From NCBI GenBank assembly GCA_020073345.1, contig JAIQFI010000037.1, positions 1-64,000 on the forward strand: a DNA stretch of 64,000 nucleotides, read 5' to 3'. Each line of letters begins with the position of its first letter. The stretch's first letter is position 1. The notes under the pieces are model-generated. The model was not told the DNA's origin. It saw only the letters and a list, made by a program, of their open reading frames with translations, and searched no databases. Source of the DNA: Terriglobia bacterium. Lineage in GTDB: Bacteria > Acidobacteriota > Terriglobia > Bryobacterales > Bryobacteraceae. Positions 49,416-58,939 of this stretch are shown here, in pieces. A program made the position numbers and the translations under genes.

Positions 49416-51296
49416 ATGACGCTCCGGATGACCCGTTTCCTGACGCTGCTGTGGATCGCTGGCCCAGGAGTGCTCGCTGCCAGCTCGCCAGAGCTGCTGA
49501 CCGCGATCCGGAACGGCGACTCCGCCCAGGTGAGCAAGCTCCTTCGCGCCGGTGCAAGCGCAGACACAGCCGATAGTGATGGAACTACAGCTTTGATGCA
49601 TTCCGTAATCGAGTCGGACGTGAAGATGATGAAGCTCCTGATCGACGCCGGGGCCAATGTGAATGCAAAAAATGCGCTCGACTCGACGGCGCTGATGTAC
49701 GCCGCGACCAACCTCGCCAAGACGCGTCTGCTGCTCGATGCCGGGGCGGACGTAAAGGCTACGGGCAAGCGCGGCGCAACGCCGATGAGTGTCGCGGTCA
49801 CAGGCTTCGGATCCACGCCGGTCCTGAAACTTCTTGCTGCCAAAGGCGCCAAACCCGAAGACCGGCTGATGACGCCTGCGGCACAAAAGGGCGATCTCGA
49901 CGCAATCCGGTTTCTGCTGAGTGCCGGCGTTCGTGCCGGTGACGTTACCACGCTCTCCGCTGCAGTCACCGGGCGATGTGAGCCGTGTGTCCGGTTGCTG
50001 GTGGAGAGCGGCGCTTCGGCCAGCGGCCTCCGGCCTAACAACGGCGGTGTCTTGAGCGAAACGGCCAAGAGAGCCATGCCCGAGCTTTCCCAGTTTCTGC
50101 TGGACCACGGAGCTCCGCTCGACACCACCGACCGCGAGGGTTTTACCCTCCTGATGCAGGCCGTGCTTTCCATGGAAGCCAATCGGGACGGCATGGTGCA
50201 ATGGCTGCTGTCGAAAGGAGTCGATCCCAACGCCACCAACGATCGCGGCGATACGGCCTACCTGCTGGCGGCGCGGGTGGGAATCCCATCGACTCTGCAG
50301 CTGTTGGTGAAGGCCGGCGCGAAAGAGGTCAAGGAGGAGTGGCCTAAGCCTTCGGGGGGCTCCGCCACAGCGCAAGAGGCCATAAAAAAGATCCTTCCGC
50401 TGCTTGAGACCAGTGGCGAGGCGGTATTCAAGAGCCGCGGCTGCGTATCCTGCCACAACAATTCGCTTCCGGCCATGACCGTCGCGTTGGCGCGCAGAAA
50501 AGGATTCGCGGTCAATGAGGAGCGGGCCAAAAAGGAAATGGAGTCCGCAGCGGCCACGGATCTGCCTTATCTGGAACCGATGCGCCTCGGCTCGACCATC
50601 GGCGGCGGTTCGGACACACTCGGTTACACGCTCATGGGGATGGCGGCGGCGGGCTATCCGGCCGATGCCTTGACCGACGCGCATATCCACTACCTCTCGA
50701 TCAACCAATTGGCCGATGGCTCGTGGCGAACCACCAGCTACCGTCCTCCGGAAGAGTACGGTGCGTTCACAACCACGGCGGTGGTCCTGCGCGCGATCAA
50801 GCTGTACCCGATCCCGGGTCGTCGGGAGGAATTCCAGGACCGGGTGGCTCGCGCCAAACGCTGGTTGCTCTCCGCCAAGGCTTCCTCTCAGGAAGAGAGA
50901 TCCATGCAGCTCCTCGCATTGGCCGACGCGGGCGCCAGTGCGGCGGAACGCGCGCCGTTCGTCAAGGAATTGAAGGCGGCTCAGAACAGCGACGGAAGCT
51001 GGAGCCTGCTTCCAGGAATTCGGGGCGAAGCCTATGCTACGGGCGAGGCGCTTTACGCCCTGCATGTCTCAGGCGAAGTTCCACCGACAGATGCGGTCTA
51101 CCAGCGCGGCGTGCAATGGCTGTTGCGAAATCAGCTCGCCGATGGATCGTGGTTTATGGCCACACGCGCGGTCCCGGTCCAGCCGCACACTTTCGAGAGC
51201 GGATTCCCTCATGGCTGGCATCAGTTCGCCTCGGATGGGGCATCCAGCTGGGCCGCGATGGCCTTACTTTTCACCCTTCCCGACATCCAACGTTAG
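49416..51296 (+). CDS. Secreted ankyrin repeats, heme motif and terpene-cyclase-like domain in one chain
   Basis: A 626-residue exported protein. After the signal peptide, ankyrin repeats run to about residue 300 (DGTTALMHSVIESDVKMMK, KNALDSTALMYAATN, RGDTAYLLAARVG). A CVSCH motif lies at 343-347 with HNNSLPAMTVAL, then an alpha-alpha barrel with QW-like repeats (NQLADGSW twice, QNSDGSW), as in squalene-hopene cyclases. The DxDD catalytic motif is not seen, so cyclase activity is doubtful. Such fusions occur in Solibacter. The ATG at 49416 follows AAGGTG. Confidence 0.85.
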   Translation: MTLRMTRFLTLLWIAGPGVLAASSPELLTAIRNGDSAQVSKLLRAGASADTADSDGTTALMHSVIESDVKMMKLLIDAGANVNAKNALDSTALMYAATNLAKTRLLLDAGADVKATGKRGATPMSVAVTGFGSTPVLKLLAAKGAKPEDRLMTPAAQKGDLDAIRFLLSAGVRAGDVTTLSAAVTGRCEPCVRLLVESGASASGLRPNNGGVLSETAKRAMPELSQFLLDHGAPLDTTDREGFTLLMQAVLSMEANRDGMVQWLLSKGVDPNATNDRGDTAYLLAARVGIPSTLQLLVKAGAKEVKEEWPKPSGGSATAQEAIKKILPLLETSGEAVFKSRGCVSCHNNSLPAMTVALARRKGFAVNEERAKKEMESAAATDLPYLEPMRLGSTIGGGSDTLGYTLMGMAAAGYPADALTDAHIHYLSINQLADGSWRTTSYRPPEEYGAFTTTAVVLRAIKLYPIPGRREEFQDRVARAKRWLLSAKASSQEERSMQLLALADAGASAAERAPFVKELKAAQNSDGSWSLLPGIRGEAYATGEALYALHVSGEVPPTDAVYQRGVQWLLRNQLADGSWFMATRAVPVQPHTFESGFPHGWHQFASDGASSWAAMALLFTLPDIQR

Positions 51297-51308
51297 CGAA
51301 ACAGCGTG

Positions 51309-52325
51309 CTAGGGCAGCACTGCAGTGATGTTCCGCTTGGGAACCTCTCCCACCGGAATCCGCGTGACCTCTTTCATGGACTTGATGTCGACCACCGACA
51401 CAAAGTTGGATGCGGCGCAGGCCACGTAGGCCGTCTTGCCGTCCGGCGTGAGCGTGACCCAGTCAGGGGACTTCCCGACTTCCGTACCGCCCATAAGCTT
51501 CAAGTCCGGGATCGAGTAGAAGTAGATCGAGCTGTTCAACCGGCTGTTGACCACCAGGGTCTTCCCATCGGCGGTGACCGCCATGCCGTGAGACTCGTTC
51601 CCACCCACGAGGAACTTAGCCTTCCCTGCGGGAAGCTCGGGAAGCTTGATTCGCTGGATCTCCATGTGAGTCGCGAAATCTACAACCGCAAATCCATTCA
51701 GAGCCGAAAGCTGCACGAAAATCCATTTGGTGCTCCCGTCGGGATTGGCCGCGAACGCCAACGGGCGAATGCCCAGGTCCATAGTGAGCGACCAAACCGG
51801 CTCCTCGGTCTTCTGATCGATGACAGTGATGGTCTTGCTTGCGATCGATCCGCTGACCACGAACTTGCCGTCCGGCGTGACGTAGGTGTTGTGTACGGCG
51901 CCTTTCACGGGAATGGTCTTGACCCTCTCCTGGGAGGTCGTGTCGATGACGTCCACAGCGCCCGGCGCCACGGCGATCGACACATAGACTCGACGGCCGT
52001 CCTTGCTGATCGCGATGTTATTCGGGTGACCGGTGAGCGGAATGCTCTTGGTGACCTTCAAGGTCTTTACGTCCGCTATATCCAACGTGCTGTTGCCTTC
52101 ATTGCTGACGTAGTAGCGACTTCCGTCGGGTGCGGCCGCAGCGCCGTGGTTCACTTCAATTCCGCGGATTTCTCCCACGACCTTGTTGGTGACCGGATCG
52201 ATGATGGAGACATTGTCTCCGGCGCTGTTGGTCTGGATGATGCGAACCGTGCCCGCCGCCAGAGGCAAAGCGAGCAGAAGTCCGAGATACCGAGGTGCGA
52301 TTTGTGTCATGTTCATGATGGTCAA
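51309..52325 (-). CDS. YVTN-type beta-propeller secreted protein
   Basis: A 338-residue exported protein (signal peptide to about residue 24). YVTN repeats appear as PDGSRYYVSNEGNSTLDIAD, KDGRRVYVSIAVAPGAVDV, PDGKFVVSGSIASKTITV and PDGKTAYVACAASNFVSV. Propellers of this type resemble cytochrome d1 and surface layer proteins. No heme motif is present. It converges with the ankyrin fusion (12 bases). Confidence 0.85.
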   Translation of the reverse strand: MTIMNMTQIAPRYLGLLLALPLAAGTVRIIQTNSAGDNVSIIDPVTNKVVGEIRGIEVNHGAAAAPDGSRYYVSNEGNSTLDIADVKTLKVTKSIPLTGHPNNIAISKDGRRVYVSIAVAPGAVDVIDTTSQERVKTIPVKGAVHNTYVTPDGKFVVSGSIASKTITVIDQKTEEPVWSLTMDLGIRPLAFAANPDGSTKWIFVQLSALNGFAVVDFATHMEIQRIKLPELPAGKAKFLVGGNESHGMAVTADGKTLVVNSRLNSSIYFYSIPDLKLMGGTEVGKSPDWVTLTPDGKTAYVACAASNFVSVVDIKSMKEVTRIPVGEVPKRNITAVLP

Positions 52326-52400
52326 GCGCTCCTAGCCGCTAGAAGAAGTCCAATCTGTCAGTGAAGCAAGATCGGAGAAGAGAGTCAAGCCTCCTGTTAT

Positions 52401-53378
52401 TTACGGGTTGCGCGATGACGTATACGCCGCGATGTTCAGCAGATCGTCTTCGCTCAACCCGGTGACGACCGATTTCATCAGCTCGGTCCAAGGTCCCTTC
52501 CGGGCGCCCTGCTGCATGTCATACAGTTGGCGCACGAGGTAGCTGGGTGAACGGCCGGCGATGCCCGGCACCGGGCCTAAACCCTTCAAGTCGGCTCCAT
52601 GGCACAGGCCGCACTGCGTCGTTTTGCCGCCGCCCTTGGTCACCAGCGCCTCGCCTTTCTTGATGCTGCCGACAGGCACATAGGCGATAAAGCCCGAGCG
52701 CGGGTTGCGCAGCACTTCGGTGCCTTCAGCATCTACCGGCGTCTCGATGATGCGCTGGCCCAGTGGCTCTTTCTCGTTGCCTTCGAGCGTGAGATACATG
52801 CCGCCGGCGATGCGGGTCTTAGGCACGGTGTTGGTTTCCATGACTTTGATCCAGGGGGTCCACTTCATCGAGCCGAAGTACTCAGCCGCGGCTTTGATCT
52901 CGTCCTCGGTCATGCCCTTGGCGATGGTGATCATGACATTGGTATTGGCCTTGCGCGGCTCCGCGCTCTTGCGGTTGCCGTTCCTCATATCGTTCATCTG
53001 CTGGATGAAATACGACACAGGGAGACCGGCCACCCCGGCGTTTTCGGGCCGGCCCTTGCCGTTGGGATAGTGGCACAGGCTGCACGCGCGTACATCCGGC
53101 CTCTTGCCGTGCGCCACGACGTCGGGCATCTTGGGATGGTCGCCCGGATACCAGTCGGCGGGGCCGAAGCCGTCGCTGATCTGCGCCCGGGTGAATTCGA
53201 CAGTGCTGCCGGGAAGGTGTTTGACGCTGGTGTCAGGCGGGGCTGGAGTTGCCGGCGCTGCTCCTGCTGGGGCAGCGGGAGCGATGGCGTACGCCCAGGC
53301 CGGCGGATCGGCCGCTAACGATACGCCCGCGGCAAACACGAACGCCACAATCGTAATAACGCCGAACGTGCTTTTCAT
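52401..53378 (-). CDS. Diheme c-type cytochrome
   Basis: A 325-residue exported protein with CSLCH near residue 98 and CGLCH near residue 251. The N-terminus after the signal peptide is Pro/Ala rich (linker). GLSEDDLLNIAAYTSSRNP is the usual ending of cytochrome c553-like domains. It is an electron carrier in the periplasm. Its start overlaps the cupin gene stop, so they are co-translated. Confidence 0.88.
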   Translation of the reverse strand: MKSTFGVITIVAFVFAAGVSLAADPPAWAYAIAPAAPAGAAPATPAPPDTSVKHLPGSTVEFTRAQISDGFGPADWYPGDHPKMPDVVAHGKRPDVRACSLCHYPNGKGRPENAGVAGLPVSYFIQQMNDMRNGNRKSAEPRKANTNVMITIAKGMTEDEIKAAAEYFGSMKWTPWIKVMETNTVPKTRIAGGMYLTLEGNEKEPLGQRIIETPVDAEGTEVLRNPRSGFIAYVPVGSIKKGEALVTKGGGKTTQCGLCHGADLKGLGPVPGIAGRSPSYLVRQLYDMQQGARKGPWTELMKSVVTGLSEDDLLNIAAYTSSRNP

Positions 53379-54085
53379 AAAGTCTCCTTTGCGAATTTTA
53401 ACTCGATTCGAATGAACCGTAGAGGCGCATCGCTGAGATTTTCGTCCTGATGCGCGACTCCGGGCTCGACCCAGCGGACCTGTTTCGCCGCGTAACGGCT
53501 AGCTCGGACGGTGCCATCGGACATCGTCAGCCGCATGTCTTGATCGGTCAAGTGCACCAGGATGGCTCCTGCGTGCGGATGCGTGTGCTGGCGCAGCTTC
53601 TCGTGGGGACCGATGCTGACGCGGATCACCCGGACGTATTCGTTTTCGAGCTCTACCTTATAGTGCTGGGGATCGACGATGGTCGCATCAAGTTGATTGG
53701 GGGCAGGGGCTGGGGGCGCCTTGCCCGCCGGACGTCGAGGCTCGATTTGAACAGCTTCGAATGGGTTACTGGTCAGGTTCTCGCTCCGATGGGTGCTGGG
53801 CGCCGACCACATCAAGTCTCCGGCGCGATTGCGCAGTTCCTGGCTCACGCCCTCGGGCGAGGTGAGGCGGTTATGCCGGTCCGTCAGGAAGACGATTACG
53901 GACCCGGGACCGGGATGCTGGTGCATCGGCATCCTTTCGTTCGGCGCCATGTGTTCTCGAATGACTCGGACCCATTTGTTCTCGACTTCCAAATGGTAGT
54001 GCTGCGGATCGGCAACGAGTGGGTCGAGCGATTGCGCCCGTGCGGCAGGTACGGCCAACACCACGGCCAGGCAAAGAATACGCAT
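53375..54085 (-). CDS. Secreted double-cupin protein
   Basis: A 236-residue exported protein (signal peptide to about residue 17) with two tandem cupin domains. Each has a His-rich metal site: MPMHQHPGPGSVIVFLTD and RQHTHPHAGAILVHLTD, and later strands with VEPGVAHQDENL and SAPSTHRSENL. The two halves are similar. A metal-binding or oxygenase role outside the cell is possible. The ATG at 54085 follows GAGAGG. It leads the diheme cytochrome gene; upstream on the minus strand, AGTGA/TCACT arms at 54105-54121 may be a control site. Confidence 0.82.
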   Translation of the reverse strand: MRILCLAVVLAVPAARAQSLDPLVADPQHYHLEVENKWVRVIREHMAPNERMPMHQHPGPGSVIVFLTDRHNRLTSPEGVSQELRNRAGDLMWSAPSTHRSENLTSNPFEAVQIEPRRPAGKAPPAPAPNQLDATIVDPQHYKVELENEYVRVIRVSIGPHEKLRQHTHPHAGAILVHLTDQDMRLTMSDGTVRASRYAAKQVRWVEPGVAHQDENLSDAPLRFIRIELKFAKETL

Positions 54086-54202
54086 GCGACCTCTCCCTTC
54101 GTCGAGTGAGTATATATCACTTGAAGCCCCGTCTTTGCCGCGCAGGCTGCAATTCACAATCGGGCGTTTTGAGGAGCGGAGGCTGCCGCCGACTTTTGAT
54201 CG

Positions 54203-56620
54203 TTAGGCTACGACGGACTGACGCGGACGAACGACTTCGAGTTTCAGCGTGTGCTGGGATCTGGCGCCGGCTCCAGCCACAGCCCGGAGTAAGCTTTCGT
54301 CCGATCCGAGAATTCTTGCAATCTCGTTTTCGGCCAGCGGGGGCGAGGTGAGATACCCTTGAACGCAGTCGCACCCTTCAGCGGTCAAGAAATCTAGTTG
54401 CCGGACGCTTTCCACCTGTTCCGCCGTTACGCTGAGACCGAGTCCGTGGGCCAAGGAAATAAGCCCTTTGGTCAGGGCCGCTGTCCGGGGATCATGAAGG
54501 ATGCTCCTGACGAAGGAGCCGTCGATCTTCAGCGTCTTCAAAGGAAACTTGGCAAGGTAGCCCAGATTTGAGTAGCCCGTGCCAAAGTCGTCAACAGCCA
54601 ATCCCACGCCAAGATCCGCTACGGCGCGCAGGTTGGCGCAAACGATCTCCGTGTCATGCATGAACGCGGTCTCGGTGAGTTCTAGTTGCAGCCAGCACGG
54701 ATCAATGCCTTGGTCCCGCAAAACACTTTCGACCACCCGAGAAAAGCCAGGGACCCTAAGCTGGTGAGCAGAGACATTCACGGAAATGGGGATCGGTTTG
54801 AGGCCCTGGCTTCGCCAATCCGCAAGGTCGGCGCAGGCTTTTGTCAGTACCCATCGGCCGATCTCAACAATGGCCCCAGTCTTCTCCGCGGCAACTATGA
54901 GCTCGCCTGTGTTCGTGCGGGTTGTTAGGGAGGCCCGACAGCGAAACAGAGCCTCAGCGCCGCAAATGCGCCCGTCAGTGATCGAGACGATCGGCTGATA
55001 ATTCAGTAGGCATTCTTCCCGCTCCACTACGTCGCGCACCACATTGTACAGGTCCCATGATCGCCGGGCTCTTCCCTGCATCTCTGAATTGAAGATACCG
55101 AGCTGGCCTTTCCCTCTGGCCTTCGATTCGTACATGGCGACGTCAGCGTTTCTCAGCAGTTCGTCGGCCTGCCAAACAGCCGGCTGATTGACTGCAACAC
55201 CAATGCATGCGGTCACCTTCAAAAGATTCCCGTTAACGTCAATCGGCGTTGATAGTACTTCCCGAATTCGCCGGCCGATGTCTTCAGCCTCGGATGCATC
55301 CCGGAGATTCTCGAGTAGGAGGACGAACTCATCGCCTCCGTACCGGGCCAGCATGTCGTTGGGGCGCGTGCAAGCTCGCAGCATCTGCGCCACCTCCGCC
55401 AGAAGGCGGTCGCCGACCAAGTGCCCGAGATTGTCATTCACCAGCTTAAAGTCGTCGAGGTCAATGAAGGCTACGGCAATCAATTTGCGCGCCTCGCGTG
55501 ACCGCTCCGCGGCCTTGGCGAGTTCGATCATCAGGGCATGACGGTTCCAAAGGCCTGTTAATTTGTCCTGCAAGGCGTCTTTGACGAGCTGCTCCTCAAT
55601 TTCCACAACGTGAGTGATGTCGGTCATCGATCCAGCAATGCTGATGGGCGCGCCCTGATCGTTATAGGTGACCAGTCCCCGTGTCAGAACCCAGATGCAA
55701 GTCTCATCTTTTCTCCATAGACGGTGCTTGTACTCCAGCTGCGCGGACTCGCCCTGCAGGTGAGCCTCCACCGCGGCTTTAAGCCCTTCTAGGTGATACC
55801 GATCAACGGTGCCCCACCATTCTTCGGGAGTCAGGCTCAAGGCAGCGTTCGGGCAACCAGCCATCTGCGACCATCTTGCCGAAACCGAGATCTTTCCGCC
55901 GTCCAGATCCCAGAACCACAACCCATCGTTCGCACCTCTCACCGCGGACTCGTAACGGCCTTGAATCTCTTGGAGCAACTCCTTGTGCCGCGCGGCCATG
56001 GTCTCCCCGTAAAAGCGAATACGATAGGAACGCAGTCGCCGGTGGTGGATGAAAAGGGCCACAGGCATGGCCAAGGCAAACAAGGAACCCAAAGCCGGCA
56101 TCGCTGGATCTGAAGCGAACACCAGCCAAGCCGCCAGGCTCCAGACTCCGATGGCAGTTGCCATCGTGATGATCAGCCAACGCCAGGAAAGCACCATCGA
56201 AGAAATCCCGATCACCAGTAGAAGCACATGAACCGTCGGCATCGTTGGCGCTGTTTTCAAGAACCGCGCGCCGGCTTGTATCAAAACGGCTCCAGCCGCA
56301 CCGGACAACGCGGCGTGGGCCCATCGGCTTGGGAAAGCCGAATGAAGAAACGTCGCACCAATCACCACAATGATGAAAGCGGAAAGCCACGTGATTGAAA
56401 CGACGGACCAGTTGGCCGGCGCACTGCCACCGTAGGCTTCAAAGATTCCTGCGAGAACGAAAAACAATCCAACGCCGGGGAGAACTTTCTGCGCAATCTC
56501 GGAGACCTTTGAGTTCAGCGCTGACTCTATCTCGGACGCTGAGACGCTGTTTGATTGCCCTCCAGTCAGGCAACCAAATTCTGGTTGGCTACTGAGTTGT
56601 CCATCTATTTGGGCGCGCAC
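54203..56620 (-). CDS. Membrane-bound GGDEF-EAL signalling protein with PAS domain
   Basis: An 805-residue protein: five or six membrane segments (about residues 45-195), a PAS domain (about 225-345), a GGDEF domain with an intact ARYGGDEFVLLLEN, and an EAL domain with GAEALFRCR, LTETAFM, DDFGTGYSNLGYL and KIDGSFVR. The catalytic residues of both domains look present, so it could make and break cyclic di-GMP. It overlaps the pilin gene by 16 bases, hinting at control of surface attachment. Signal bound by the membrane domain is unknown. Confidence 0.92.
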   Translation of the reverse strand: MRAQIDGQLSSQPEFGCLTGGQSNSVSASEIESALNSKVSEIAQKVLPGVGLFFVLAGIFEAYGGSAPANWSVVSITWLSAFIIVVIGATFLHSAFPSRWAHAALSGAAGAVLIQAGARFLKTAPTMPTVHVLLLVIGISSMVLSWRWLIITMATAIGVWSLAAWLVFASDPAMPALGSLFALAMPVALFIHHRRLRSYRIRFYGETMAARHKELLQEIQGRYESAVRGANDGLWFWDLDGGKISVSARWSQMAGCPNAALSLTPEEWWGTVDRYHLEGLKAAVEAHLQGESAQLEYKHRLWRKDETCIWVLTRGLVTYNDQGAPISIAGSMTDITHVVEIEEQLVKDALQDKLTGLWNRHALMIELAKAAERSREARKLIAVAFIDLDDFKLVNDNLGHLVGDRLLAEVAQMLRACTRPNDMLARYGGDEFVLLLENLRDASEAEDIGRRIREVLSTPIDVNGNLLKVTACIGVAVNQPAVWQADELLRNADVAMYESKARGKGQLGIFNSEMQGRARRSWDLYNVVRDVVEREECLLNYQPIVSITDGRICGAEALFRCRASLTTRTNTGELIVAAEKTGAIVEIGRWVLTKACADLADWRSQGLKPIPISVNVSAHQLRVPGFSRVVESVLRDQGIDPCWLQLELTETAFMHDTEIVCANLRAVADLGVGLAVDDFGTGYSNLGYLAKFPLKTLKIDGSFVRSILHDPRTAALTKGLISLAHGLGLSVTAEQVESVRQLDFLTAEGCDCVQGYLTSPPLAENEIARILGSDESLLRAVAGAGARSQHTLKLEVVRPRQSVVA

Positions 56621-56883
56621 GGACTCCGACCTCCGTGGGCTCCCGGGTTCAAATTTCCACAGTTTCTGGGGTCGCCAACCGGCATCGCTTGGTGGACGTT
56701 ATGCAGAACGGTAGTAATCCGGTCCACAAGGGCCGGCAATACGAGCGCTGCTACCAGCGCTACCAGACCCACAAAGACCGCATACTCAACCATTTCTTGC
56801 CCGCATGTATTACAGAAAAGGTCACTAAGCCACTTCTTGCACCGCAGCCTTGCCTGCTGTAGCCAAGAGGTCCGGTTACGCAT
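56605..56883 (-). CDS. Flp-type pilin
   Basis: A 92-residue protein with a short basic leader, GQEMVEYAVFVGLVALVAAL (Flp pilins have GQ-x-x-VEYAL) and a hydrophilic tail. Flp pilins are cleaved and assembled into tad pili. No tad assembly gene is in the window. Two Cys in FCNTCG before the processing site are unusual. The start ATG lacks a clear ribosome site. Confidence 0.7.
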   Translation of the reverse strand: MRNRTSWLQQARLRCKKWLSDLFCNTCGQEMVEYAVFVGLVALVAALVLPALVDRITTVLHNVHQAMPVGDPRNCGNLNPGAHGGRSPCAPK

Positions 56884-57159
56884 GGGTTCTATGCCTGCCT
56901 AACATCCCTGTACAGTATTTTGGGTCTGTTGTTAAAGCCTCACAATAGTAGAAAGGTTGGAAAGCAGGGGCAGGACTTTGGTCTCAGAAGCCTTAAGAGA
57001 AACACCTTACAAGCAGAATCGGGCCGAAAGTATGGTCGGCTCGCTAGCTGCGAGAAGGCTTCCAGCACGTGCGAACCACACCTTCAAACTGACCGCGAAT
57101 AAGACAAAGGAAGCGGGCGGCCCGGTGTTCAACGCGATAAAGGTCGAACATATAGCAGC
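56884..57159. other. Intergenic stretch before the IS21-like element
   Basis: No gene supported. Minus strand upstream of the pilin has no clear promoter. The stretch is less GC-rich than average and ends at the left end of the IS21-like element. Confidence 0.5.
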
Positions 57160-57281
57160 TGGGGATTCCGGAGGAAAGTGAACGCGATTCCGGGACGATG
57201 CCGAACGGCATTCCGGGATGATCCCGAACAGTGATCCGGGATGAAGGTGAACGCCGAATCCAGGATGAAGCCGAACAGTTT
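57160..57281 (+). repeat. Left-end repeat array of the IS21-like element
   Basis: Five units of about 23-26 bases in the plus sense, starting near 57161, 57187, 57210, 57234 and 57258, each with a core like ATTCCGGGATGA and a CCGAAC or TGAACG segment. A similar unit in the opposite sense is at 57299-57318. Multiple terminal repeats are known in IS21 elements and bind the transposase. Confidence 0.75.
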
Positions 57282-57409
57282 TAGACCGATCCCGGAACCG
57301 CGTTCGGCTTCGCCGGATTAATTTCCACAGGGCCAACGGCGCTGGACAACACAATGGCAGGCAGCCTCCCCAAGAAAGGGAGGGTTGCTTGCCAGCCAGG
57401 AGATTGTCC

Positions 57410-58933
57410 GTGCGCAAGACCAAAGAAGTTCTGAGATTGAGATTTGAAGTGGGCCTGGGGCTGCGGCAGATCGCCCGTAGTTGCTCGATTGGCCTCGGAA
57501 CCGTCCACGAGTATCTGCAACGAGCCGAAGCGGCGGGAGTCAGGTGGCCGCTTGGGGAGGATTGGGACGAAGAGCGGCTGGAGGCGGCCTTGTTCGGCGG
57601 TCCACCACGGGCTCGCCCCGCCGCGTTGCCGATGCCAGATTTTGCCGACCTTCACCAGCAGCGGCAGATACATCCACACCTGACCCAGCAGTTGCTTTGG
57701 GAAGAGTACCGGCAGGCCAACCCGGACGGCTATCGCTATTCCCGTTTCTGCGAGTTGTTTAAGCGCTGGCGCCGGAAGCAGGACGTGGTGCTGCGACAGC
57801 AACACAAGGCCGGCGAGAAGGTGTTTGTCGATTGGGCGGGAACCACCATTCCGATCTACGACCCGAGCGGTGGTCCCGTGCAGCAGGCGCATCTGTTCGT
57901 CGCTGTACTGGGAGCCAGCTCTTACACCTATGCTGAGGCCACCGGCGACGAACAGTTAGCGAACTGGATCGGCGCACATGTACGGGCCTTCGAGTTCTAT
58001 CAGGGTGTTCCGAAGCTGGTCGTCCCAGATAACACCAAGACCGGCGTGACCAAAGCGTGCCGCTACGATCCTGACCTGAACCCCACGTATCAGGAGATGG
58101 CCATGCACTACGGCGTGGGCGTAGTTCCGGCGCGGCCCTACAAGCCGCGTGACAAGGCCAAGGTGGAATCGGGCGTACAGTTGGTTGAACGCTGGATCAT
58201 TGCGGCGCTGCGCCATCGGAAGTTCTTCTCTATCGAGGAACTGAACCAGGCCATCCGCGAGCTGCGCGACCGCATCAACCAGCGGCCCTTCCGTAAACGC
58301 GAAGGCTCGCGGGCATCACAGTACGTGGCTCTCGATAAGCCCATGCTGAACCCTTTGCCTGCCGAGCCGTTCGATCTCAGCCAGTGGTCCCGCGCACGAG
58401 TCAACATCGATTACCACATCGTTTTCGATTCCAACTTCTACAGCGTGCCCTACAACCTGGTGCAGGAACTAGTGGAAGCCCGCTCGACGACCACGACAGT
58501 AGAGGTGTTCTATAAAGGTCAGCGCGTGGCTTCCCACTTGCGTGCGCGAGGTCACGGGCACACCGTCACTGTTGCCGAACACCGTCCACGTTCCCACCAG
58601 GCGCATCTGGAGTGGACTCCCTCTCGGATGGTGCACTGGGCCCAGACCATCGGCCCCAACACTGCGCGGCTTTTCGAGCGGATCATGAACGACAAGCCGC
58701 ACCCGGAGATGGGCTACCGTTCGTGTCTGGGGATCATTCGCCTGGCCGGGCAGTATTCACCGGCACGCATGGAAGCTGCCGCCGAACGGGCGCTCCTAAC
58801 GGGAGCGTGCCGCTATCGCAGCGTGAAGTCGATTCTGAAAAACTCACTCGATACAGTGCCGCCGATAGAGCCTCTTCCATCGCTGCCACCGCCGCCACAC
58901 GACAACATCCGCGGCGCGGAGTACTTCGACTGA
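57410..58933 (+). CDS. istA: IS21-family transposase IstA
   Basis: A 507-residue transposase. N-terminal helix-turn-helix (LGLRQIARSCSIGLGTVHEY); DDE residues in VFVDWAGTTIP, LVVPDNTKTGV and KAKVESGVQLVE, in order. The GTG at 57410 is 7 bases after AGGAG, while TTG at 57389 has no such site. It cuts and joins DNA at the element ends with IstB. The C-terminal beta domain has the usual YHIVFDSNFYSVPYNLV. istB starts 6 bases downstream. Confidence 0.95.
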   Translation: MRKTKEVLRLRFEVGLGLRQIARSCSIGLGTVHEYLQRAEAAGVRWPLGEDWDEERLEAALFGGPPRARPAALPMPDFADLHQQRQIHPHLTQQLLWEEYRQANPDGYRYSRFCELFKRWRRKQDVVLRQQHKAGEKVFVDWAGTTIPIYDPSGGPVQQAHLFVAVLGASSYTYAEATGDEQLANWIGAHVRAFEFYQGVPKLVVPDNTKTGVTKACRYDPDLNPTYQEMAMHYGVGVVPARPYKPRDKAKVESGVQLVERWIIAALRHRKFFSIEELNQAIRELRDRINQRPFRKREGSRASQYVALDKPMLNPLPAEPFDLSQWSRARVNIDYHIVFDSNFYSVPYNLVQELVEARSTTTTVEVFYKGQRVASHLRARGHGHTVTVAEHRPRSHQAHLEWTPSRMVHWAQTIGPNTARLFERIMNDKPHPEMGYRSCLGIIRLAGQYSPARMEAAAERALLTGACRYRSVKSILKNSLDTVPPIEPLPSLPPPPHDNIRGAEYFD

Positions 58934-58939
58934 GGAGGC

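Noticed and set aside
49401-51065. 554-codon frame opposite the ankyrin fusion, and the 48347-50239 frame extended past the NHL start
   Set aside because: Both overlap the ankyrin gene, which has recognisable repeats; the NHL gene has a clean signal peptide at 49321.
57160-57281. CRISPR-like array
   Set aside because: The 24-base units are directly abutting, without spacers, and match IS21 terminal repeats that recur inverted at 60783-60853.
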